Source: Aquatica leii
Taxonomy: Eukaryota > Arthropoda > Insecta > Coleoptera > Lampyridae
Reading direction: 5' to 3'
Assembly (NCBI GenBank): GCA_035610365.1
Contig: CM069434.1
Location: forward strand, 98,630,806 to 98,694,805
DNA length: 64,000 nucleotides
Made by a program: the position numbers and the translations under genes. The notes under the pieces were generated by a model, which had not been told where the DNA came from, did no database searches, and was given only the letters and a program-made list of their open reading frames with translations. This document shows, one piece after another, positions 56,090-64,000 of the stretch. The number at the start of each line of letters is the position of its first letter. Positions within the stretch are counted from its first letter, which is position 1.

Positions 56090-57875
56090 TAGTGGATTTA
56101 ATGAGACTGTTCAGGTCGTGATATTGGTCTTCTAGGTTCTGTTGAGTTTGATTTCTCGGGCAGTATCATTTTGTTTTATACGTCTCTAGCTCAAGCCAGG
56201 TATGTTTGATTTTAAAGAACTTTAAAACCTTCTATTCCTTCTACTATCGGATTGGTTTTTTTTTAGGTTTTTGGTTGTTGAAGTTGGGTTTAGGCAAAGG
56301 TTTAGGTTTTAACTATTATTTTGTTTTTTTTTTTAATATCCGTTTCAAGTTCTGTTTTAAGTTATCGTTTCGATTCATTTTGACGGTGGGTCTCACTATT
56401 TGCTAGGGAGAATTTGTAACGACTTAAAATACGTTTTAGTACATTTCTGACTGACGGATAGGCAACTTTTCACTCTTAGTTGAGTGTGGGCTAGATATAG
56501 CAATGAGTAGTAAGATTTCCTACAGTAAGGGGCAAAGCATAGGCTTCAGATCCCGATGCGCTTAAACGCCATTTTTACGTTCAATTTGGTGCTGTACGAA
56601 GGTTGAGATCAACATTCGGTAAGGGTAGAATTTTCTTCCATCAACACCCGCTTTATGTCAATCTCTTTAAGAAAAATTTTTCTCGACGCAAAATGTATAA
56701 GCCTCTGCAAAGCCTGCTGGATGCTAATTTTTCTGTTGCAATTACAACGGAGATATACTTAAGGTTGATTAGAAATATTATCTTTACGTGGTTGCGGGTT
56801 ATTAATGCTTACTTTTTCAATTGCTTATTTGTTACCCTCATGATTATTTATTACTAAAGTTCTACAAAAGGGGATACTAACTGATCTACAGATGCTACCG
56901 TGTGGAGCATGTCGGTTTTGCGCGAACTTTAATTCTTAAACGTGAATCCTTGCGGGGCCTCGCGATTGTATAAAGCCGTCAGCGTGGAGGCGTAATCTAG
57001 TAATTCCTCGAAGTTTTGGTAGAAATAATTTCTGATTGGAAAATATCCCACACTTTTTTATGTGATTTAATTACAATTGCTATTCTATAAGTTATATTTT
57101 GTAAGAAGATTTGGAAGTACGTTGCGTAGGTTACGTCATTACAGTGGTTAATTGAACCAAATTTTATCTCGTTTGCACGTCTGACGTCACTTATTTCGGT
57201 GAGATTACTACAAAAGAAATGATAGAGCGCAAACATGTTTTAACAATTTAAATTTAGCTTTAGGTTTAATAACTTTTTTCTTGCGGATCTCAATCTAGAG
57301 CACTGTTTTTAATTAGTTCCAAATCTACAATAAACTTTAACGAATTATTATTATAACTAGCTGTAATTTTAATTTAATTTATATTATATACTGTCGTTAC
57401 CAACTGCGTAGCTACTAGCTACTATATATAAATGATTTTGCTGTGATAAGGTTTTCGCTTCTTCGATGTTTTTTGTGATGCAGTATATTAGTCTTGAATA
57501 AATGTTTGTGCTATAATCTTACTATAACATTTTGTTGATTTATTTTCAACGTACATTTGTGTTGCGGGTTTGGGCATACCTTCCTTGGCTCAGATTTTTT
57601 TTTGTTCTTCTACTCGCAAAGAAAAGCAGCGCTGGGGATCGGCTCACCAAACGAAACTCATAGGTGACCTAGATATACCAACGTTTTTTGCAAGCTTTTG
57701 TGACTACATTTTCATCACGTGTTCTAGCCATCAAAACATTTTTCTTATCAATGATCATAGCATCCATAGTTTTTTATTGTGTTCTGCAAAGGTGTTCTGT
57801 GCGTGGGATAAAATTTCAAGTTTGCTACCTATATCAAAGCCGATTAATAAATATTTCGATGTTCACTGAACATAA
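56090..57875. other. Unassigned stretch with a few open frames
   Basis: A frame at 56603-56857 (+) reads a basic segment (FKKNFSRRKMYKPLQSLLDA) and then a hydrophobic tail. In the same strand a further piece near 56900-56990 reads YRVEHVGFARTLILKRES. I know no family. 57570-57869 (+) is open for 99 codons without a recognisable motif. A TATA-like ctatatataaatg (57421) followed by gaataaatg (57496) recalls an LTR promoter and poly(A) pair, but no repeat partner was found. Confidence 0.3.
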
Positions 57876-57879
57876 ATAA

Positions 57880-58884
57880 AATGCAAAATTTAGAGGGTGA
57901 TAATAAACTAGCATTAGCAACACCGTTTATATTAAACGAAAAGTTTTTCAAAATTAAAACACATGACCGTAATATGGATAGTGCATGCATGCATTTTTAA
58001 ATATGATAGAAAACAACTTCAGCAATTGTTTTTCAACGAACTAGAAATTCTCACGTTAGAACCTAAATAATGTGTTAATGATGAAGTTAAAGTAATAGAA
58101 ACTTATCAGTTAACGAATAAACACTTTCTATTTGATGAGAATAGTACTCAGGGTTGTATTTAAAGTGTGGACCCTCCTAGCATAAGCTCAAGAATGTTTG
58201 TCGCCTCCTATTAAATGACAAGGAAGGTGGTCAAATCGGTAATTTTTTAAATAAATAAATTCTTATGATGGCAATGAACTTTTTATTATAATTTAAGCAA
58301 TAGTCTCTATAATTGAATCAAATATTAAAATATACTGCTAGTATAATAATTAATAGGTTGCACCCCCTAGCATTATTGTGTGCCCCTAAGCTTGAGTCTA
58401 CCGGCCTAGTGGTGAATCCAGCATTGATAACACTAGTCCCGTTTCTCAATGGGGAAATAGTAACAATTTGCAGCTTCAGGAACTGCAATTAGTGCAAAAC
58501 AATTATTCAAATTTGAACATGTTGCATCAATATCAAGATGTCAAGAAGTTATTTATAAAATTCAATAGTCTATTTCGATGAGACCCAAATGCGAGTTTAT
58601 GAAGATTGAAGCATTTCAGAAACTGTTTCTCAGTAAACCAAACAGTAACCGCGTGGTGTTGTAATGTTATCAGTGTGTTTGAAACAAATAAGTTAGTCAT
58701 TGGATGTTTTAAACTATTTTATATTTATAAATTTATTTAAAACATCCATTTTCTATTTTGTATTTTAAATAGTTTGATAGAAACCATTTTTCATTTTGTA
58801 TTTTAAATACGTTTAACAAATGTATTTTCTATTTTGCATTTTAAATAAGTTTTGAAAACTATTTTACCCACCTCTGCTTGTTAT
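57880..58884 (+). pseudogene. hAT transposase C-terminal half with right TIR
   Basis: The plus strand reads DNKLALATPF, then a K-FKIKTHDR segment near 57890-57990 (the LA-ATHPKFK region). After an interruption at about 58160-58432 comes YQDVKKLFIKFNSLF and then RPKCEFMKIEAFQKLFLSKPN near 58540-58630, the hAT dimerisation region whose SS-VERLFS core is deleted. The element ends attttacccacctctg at 58876, the complement of a CAGAGGTGGG hAT terminus. The next 8 nt, cttgttat, would be the target duplication. Just inside the end are three 38-bp direct repeats (58754, 58792, 58830; attttgtattttaaat), typical subterminal sites. The left TIR was not found. Confidence 0.75.
58160..58432. repeat. Insertion within the hAT, ends with hAT-like terminus
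   Basis: A 270-nt AT-rich insert ends gtctaccggcctagtggtga, then atccagc. It has no coding capacity. It splits the hAT frame between the LA-ATHPKFK region and the C-terminal domain. The two ends are only weakly alike (ccctcctagcat against ccccctagcatt), so the type is unsure. Confidence 0.4.
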
Positions 58885-59528
58885 TCAATTTAATAATTTG
58901 TTCGTCAGACTTTTATTTTGTACTAAAATATCAAAAAAGATAAAAAAAATTTCAAAATTATCATTTATCTCTTGGCAAAAATAGTAATATTTTAAGTGTT
59001 ATACTTTACGAAGAAGCGTGTTATACTAAATTCGTAAAAATAGCACAATAGCAAAGTACATTCGTTATGTAGAAATTTTAATTTAATTATTTTTATGATG
59101 TAATTATATCTAGTGTATGCTAAATAAAGTGATTATAAAACGTTTACGTCAAATTAAGGTGTATTAACGGTTTGTCTTATTTTTGAATCATAAACAATAT
59201 AATGGTGATGCACCCTGTATGACACCGCTTTATCTGATTTTTGATGTGTAATCTGCCTCGCCTACGCCTATGTCATTGGTCTATATGAATCAACGCAACG
59301 TCGCCGTCGTTGGCAACGCATCTAGTAACATTTTGTGTTTTTTTTAGTACAAATTTTGACGTTTCTCTAACCTATAGCAATAAATGGTTAACTTTTTGGT
59401 TAAATGTGGAAATTCCACATAGATAATGCAAATTTTCATTATGCTGGCATAACAGTATTAATTTGTCTGTTAAATGTATTACCATTAAATTACATTTAAG
59501 TATACAATAGTATTATACCAACGCAAAA
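58885..59528. other. WASP upstream region
   Basis: AT-rich, no element recognised. It should hold the WASP promoter and 5' untranslated region, but I cannot point to a TATA box or initiator with confidence. Confidence 0.4.
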
Positions 59529-61915
59529 ATGCCTCCAGAAGTGTATGATAATAAAGCCTGTAGTTTACTAAATAAAGAAGAAAACGAACAAGTATTTGCT
59601 TTAATTGGAGTTCGTTGCCAGGTAAAATAACTCGACAATCGTTTGTATTTACTTAAACTTGCGCTTTAGTCTCTAGCAACGACTGTTATTCAGTTGTACA
59701 CGACAGAACCACCTCATCACACACAATGGATAAAGAAAGATACGGGCATATTATGTTTTATCAAAGATAACTGTAGAAAGAATTATTTTTTTCGTATGTA
59801 TTGTTTGAAGCGAAGTACCATGATATGGGAGCAACAAGTCTATAATGATATGGAATATACAGATTCGTACGATTTTTTCCACACGTTTGAAGGGGAGGTA
59901 ACTATTAAGCTTCTATTTTTAAAGCACTATGTAAAAATGTAATTATTAAAAGGGTTTGTAATGAACGTGGGATGTGGCCGGTAATTATCTAAGACGGTAT
60001 CAAAACTTCCTGTTTTGTTCTTGCTTTTATTGTATGTACTTTATTGTAGATGTGTAATTTAAAAAAATTAATGCAAAACTGCATTTGCGTGAACTCTTAA
60101 GGTTTTTGAGTTTAAGTTTATTTGGGTTCACACCTCTTCTATCTAAGAAGAAAATTTTCTATACATAATTTTGCTTATTTATATTTTTTTCACGTTTCTG
60201 TGTGGTTTTTTTCATTGTTAGAGTCTTCTGTTAACGTAATTGCTGTCAGGATCTATGTACACGACATGACTCAGTATATAATACACACCCAGATTATTCA
60301 ATGACTTTAATGGCTTATTGTGTGAGGTTACTCAAAAATCCAAATCTATTAGAGTAGGAGCATTTTAGCTATTTATTTTTGTGTAAACGTTTTTTGCATT
60401 TCAATGAAAGAAAGACGGCTTGTAAATAAATGACTCGTCGGACAATGAAATTAGAATTAACATTATTTGCAATTAATATTACTAATTAAACCAGAAGTAG
60501 AGAGTAGGCGGTTGCTCTAAAAAATTTAAACACTGTATATGTACTACTACAATCGGCACTTCATTATATTATTCCAGGGCTACATGGTAGCTTTTAACTT
60601 TGCAAATACAACAGAAGCCAAAGAATTAAAAGTAATTGTAGATCGAAAGATATTGACAAAGAAAAGAAGAGAAGGTACGTTTAAGTTCGATATTGTTTAC
60701 TTGGTGCTATAACACGCGTGTTTTAGAAAAAAGGAATTTAAAGTCAAATTCACATGCACAAACGGTTAGTCCAAAAATGCCAACTTACAACGATATTATG
60801 ATGTATCGTAAGACTTCAGATCCAGGTACGTACCGGTGATTTTGTTTCGTTTTTTAACGTTTTAAATGTAGCAGAAAGAAAAGCAAAACGGAAACGAAAT
60901 ATTACCAAAGCGGATATTGGAAATCCTTCCGAGTTTCGGCACGTAACGCACGTGGGATGGGACCCAGATAAAGGCTTCGATATTAACTGCAACGATCCAC
61001 AATTAAACACGTTCTTTGAAAAGGTTTTACGTTTAAAATCTCACATGCTTGTTTTTACTGTTATATTTCAAGGCTGGTGTGTCGGAAAAACAATTACAAG
61101 ACAAGAACACACGCGAATTCATTTATAATTTTATAAATGACAATGGAGGTCGAGAAGCGGTGCAACAAACAGTAAGGGAAATAAGGAAACCAGCTCCGGC
61201 TCCTCCTTCGCCAGTCGCTGGTCCTCCGGTACCACCCAGAAGTAGCCACAATGTAAACGTAACATTAGTAAAAGACTTGGTTTTAATTTCATCATTGCAG
61301 AGAGTAGCTCCACCACCACCATATAGTTCACTTAGGACAGCACAAACCACTAAAACCGTGTTAAATAATGCTCCACCACCACCACCGCCTGGAGTTGCTC
61401 CCCCTCCACCACCGGGTGCAGTTCCTCCGCCACCTCCTCCACCTCCACCAAATATGCAGCATGTTACCGATCATTTCGAAAGACAAGCACCTGCTGCTCC
61501 TCCACAGCAAGACATGCGATCAGCCTTAATGGAAAGCATAAGAGGAGGAGCTACGTTGAAAGTAAGCTGATTTTTTATTATTGCACCGTACAATTTTATT
61601 ATTTACAGCCTGTGGACGTCGAAAAGAAAGCCAGTGTTACAGATTCAGATCGGGGAGATTTAATGAGCGAAATTAGAAAAGGTTTTCAATTAAAACCAAC
61701 TTTGGTATGTGTCATTTCTTTAGTTAACCTTACGCTACACGTACAAATTGCAGGAACGAGAAGTGAAACCTGTATCGCCATTAAACGAGCTAGCAGGACG
61801 GGGAGACTTAGCATGCGCTTTAGCTCGAGCTCTTGCCGAACGCAACAGAGTTATACATTCAGAAGACGACAGTACATCTGACACAGATTCCAACGAGGAC
61901 GAATGGGATCCATAA
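59529..61915 (+). CDS. WASp: Wiskott-Aldrich syndrome protein (WASP) family, complete
   Basis: Links Cdc42 and lipid signals to the Arp2/3 complex to start branched actin filaments in the cytoplasm. Nine coding exons with GT-AG borders: 59529-59621, 59670-59897, 60578-60674, 60727-60825, 60872-61023, 61073-61252, 61301-61561, 61609-61704 and 61754-61915. Phases are consistent throughout and give about 455 residues, shorter than the fly protein (about 527). Domains: WH1 (residues about 17-140; WIKKDTGILCFIKD, YSD-like DSYDFFHTFEGEGYMVAFNFA); a basic patch (KAKRKR); CRIB (ITKADIGNPSEFRHVTHVGW); an autoinhibitory GBD segment; a proline-rich linker; a WH2 motif (MRSALMESIRGGATLK); a second WH2 (RGDLMSEIRKGFQL); a central helix; and an acidic end closing EDEWDP, whose tryptophan contacts Arp2/3. 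Start: first ATG of the frame, with MPPEVYDNK ahead of WH1. The frame is intact, so the gene is probably functional. Confidence 0.95.
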
Positions 61916-62141
61916 TTTTACCCGCTACGTTCCGAAAGAATATTTATTTTTACTAAAAAAAATTAATACTTTAGCTATATATATGCTTTGCATTGTACTA
62001 TATTTTAATGAAGTAATTTTTTTATACGGATATTATTTTGGTGATCGTCGATGGTTTTCTGTACAGATTTATTTTATTTTCTTGTTTTTATCGACCACGT
62101 CTTCCATTCTTTTGTCTTAGTCTAAAGCTCTACAGTTGTAG

Positions 62142-62147
62142 TAATAA
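62142..62147 (+). terminator. WASp: Poly(A) signal of WASp
   Basis: AATAAA about 227 nt after the stop codon, followed by tctttcaagagtgttaataaata. It is the first canonical hexamer in the 3' region. Confidence 0.55.
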
Positions 62148-62317
62148 AATCTTTCAAGAGTGTTAATAAATAGTTTATGAATTGTTAAGTATTTTTGAAA
62201 GGATTGAAGTTTCTTACAGCAGCGTGTGTCTGATGAACACAAACAATGTGTTTTCAGTACCTATCGTATCTATAAAAATACCTCCGATTACATAGGTAGC
62301 AGTCTATGGAACCGATC

Positions 62318-62331
62318 TGGCGCCCAGCGTG
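62318..62331 (+). other. Possible tRNA primer-binding site
   Basis: tggcgcccagcgtg resembles the TGGCGCCCAACGTG start of tRNA primer sites found just inside the left LTR of several insect retroelements. A gag-like frame lies downstream at 63545. No LTR boundary (TG...CA) was seen directly upstream, so this is tentative. Confidence 0.35.
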
Positions 62332-62339
62332 TTAAAAAT

Positions 62340-63540
62340 GTCTTCTATGCAACTAGGTAATAGCACAACTTACACCAAAAAATATTTAAAACAATCAAAA
62401 ATTAGAAAATAATACACGCTACGCCACTAAAGATATTTTAAGTCGTTAATTAATTTTTGTTTGTCTAATTTAGCTTAATTTATATATATTGGAACATTCG
62501 CGAATAACGATTTGATAGATAGCGAACGATAAATGCAGAAAGGTTGCGAACGTTCTAGACCGAGATAACATGAATGTATAAGAAGTGTTCGAGCATGCGG
62601 AAGGTCAGTTCGGTATCAGCAATTTATGAATGAAGTTAAAGTGTTGTTACGGTGAAGATAAATAAGTGATTAGCACGTGCGAAGTTTTTAATAAATAAAG
62701 TGTACATCGAGGAAAGTGAACGTGACTTTTAAAGTTAACAACTGTGAACCTATTAGTGATAGCGTATTATTGTTTTATATAAATTACCGTAAGTTTTTAT
62801 TCTTAGATATTTAGATTTAATTAGTACGGTTAGTTTAAACGTGTACATATTTTTAGTATAAATAAATTAATTAGTTTTAATAATAAAATTCGTTACAATA
62901 TATTAGATTGTGATAATAAAAAGCAAGAAGAATAGTTATTGTTATCACAACATGATTAATTGTCTTGGATTTTGTGCCAATAAATACATAGCACGGCATA
63001 AATTTATTAATCATTGTTATGTTAATAATCTGGTATATTAAAAATTTTCCTTTATAAGATTTATCCTTGACACGCCCACTTTTGGTGGTTGACATTCAAA
63101 TTTTAACAGCGCGTTTCCTTTATTCTTCCGGTAACGTTTTGTGCAACACAGACCTCCGTTTAGCGGTGTCTACGCCCAACAAGGCTTTAATCATTAAGTT
63201 ATTTCACGCAATTCCACGTGAATATTGCGGTCGAATTTGTGTCTATTTGATTGAAAGCTTATTCGGGGTAAGTCGTTAGATTTTCTTGTATTTAAATTTA
63301 AATTCTTTAGCGGGTCTACACCTGTGTTTTTTATCTGTGGAGTTGATAAACACCTGTTATAATTGGAAAATTTCCATGATGTCACGTCGCTGAAGTTCTA
63401 GGGATTGAATACAATCTTATTGGAGGAAATAGTTGCTCAAGTTGCTAAGTGAATTAGAGGGAAGCTCGGCGTATTCGCTTATTTCAATGATAGTATGAAT
63501 TAAAGACAGGATTTACTTGTGATGACGATGTATGTACGTT
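62340..63540. other. Possible LTR or leader of a gypsy-type element
   Basis: gaaggtcagttcggtatcag at 62603-62622 recalls the initiator region of insect LTRs. AATAAATAAA follows at 62690-62699. A 70-residue frame at 63067-63279 (+) precedes the gag-like sequence but matches nothing I know. Assignment is tentative. Confidence 0.3.
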
Positions 63541-63544
63541 TTCT

Positions 63545-63830
63545 TTGTGTTAGATTTCAATGATGTTGCTACTTTGTTGAATTCGGAGTTTTTGCCTTTA
63601 GATTATGACGATCGTTTGATCGAAACCATTCGCAAGCGTACTATGGGGCCTAACGAACGCATTAGTACTTACGTTACCACCATGCAATACCTCTTCCTTT
63701 AGCTATCAGAACAAATGCAGCTCAAAGTCATTTACCGGAATCTAACGCCGTTCTATCAACTTCCTTTACCGTTAATTGAGATCACATATATCACTAATTA
63801 ATATCTTTAGGTAAGCGTTTAGATTCGATT
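63545..63830 (+). pseudogene. Ty3/gypsy gag fragment at the window edge
   Basis: The plus strand reads LLNSEFLPLDYDDRLIETIR, KRTMGPNERISTYVTTMQYLF, then after a stop VIYRNLTPFYQLPLPLIEI. This matches the retrotransposon gag order F-P-DYDERL, GPNE, Y-M-LF, RNL-P-Y. The element continues beyond the window. One stop and a frameshift are already visible, so it is probably inactive. Confidence 0.75.
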
Positions 63831-64000
63831 ATCAACTCTCGTGATTCTTTCAACTTCTCAACAACCGAAATTGGTGACAAAATTCAACGGTCATCTGTAG
63901 TCTTTGCTAGTACGATTTTTACTTCCGTCTCTTCTGCTATTACTGCTATTTGCTTTCTTAATGCTTCTACACTTTCTTCTTCTATTTCTACTTCGAATAC

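Noticed and set aside
56880-57000. Possible tRNA-like GC-rich segment
   Set aside because: No acceptor stem or T-loop pattern could be paired.
61253-61300. Treating the 61049-61570 stretch as one continuous WASP exon
   Set aside because: The internal 48 nt has good donor and acceptor sequences and encodes a hydrophobic insert out of character with the proline-rich linker; splicing is the better reading, though retention stays possible.
1-64000. CRISPR array, rRNA, bacterial operon or telomeric TTAGG array
   Set aside because: No regularly spaced identical repeats with unique spacers, no rRNA motifs and no TTAGG runs; the spliced genes and element types are animal.

Overview
The window is AT-rich animal DNA. 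Two host genes point to an insect: a WASP gene with very short introns (48-53 nt in several cases) and a chitin-binding (Rebers-Riddiford type) cuticular protein. Beetles are a reasonable guess, but nothing here fixes the order. I saw no tRNA, rRNA or CRISPR array.

Only about 4 kb is confident host coding sequence: the last exon of the cuticular protein gene (43706-44896, +) and a complete nine-exon WASP gene (59529-61915, +; about 455 residues). Most of the rest is a graveyard of nested transposable elements. From left to right these are: a hammerhead-bearing palindrome (3.1 kb); a decayed LINE split by a deleted hAT (4.4-8.7 kb); a 1.9-kb element with repeat-built inverted ends (8.7-10.6 kb); an inverted Penelope-like remnant around a Tc1 transposase (12.5-14.9 kb); a Jockey LINE (15.7-18.8 kb) holding a second palindrome; a Ty3/gypsy remnant (19.0-21.3 kb); a pile of LINEs, Penelope and gypsy sequence (24.3-33.5 kb); two pogo/Tigger transposases and one Tc1/mariner (33.5-40.8 kb); a LINE endonuclease fragment (41.6-42.5 kb); a Jockey split by a 51-bp minisatellite (45.8-48.6 kb); an R1-like LINE with both ORFs (49.1-52.7 kb); Jockey, Penelope and piggyBac remnants (53.0-55.0 kb); a hAT remnant (57.9-58.9 kb); and the start of another gypsy gag at the right edge.

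The most interesting theme is a set of Penelope-like (PLE) insertions sharing one architecture. Each has a 12-bp target duplication, a 30-45 nt left tail containing CCTCCT, then two inverted arms, each carrying a hammerhead-ribozyme-like core (CUGANGA, a short hairpin, GAAA). One copy (25.5-27.5 kb) encloses an intact GIY-YIG endonuclease ORF. Two (3.1 and 17.6 kb) contain only the arms and look like small non-autonomous derivatives. A further relic at 21.3 kb and a palindrome at 43.2 kb share sequence with each other.

All calls are by eye from the sequence. Family assignments rest on recalled domain motifs; no search was run. Boundaries of decayed elements are approximate.
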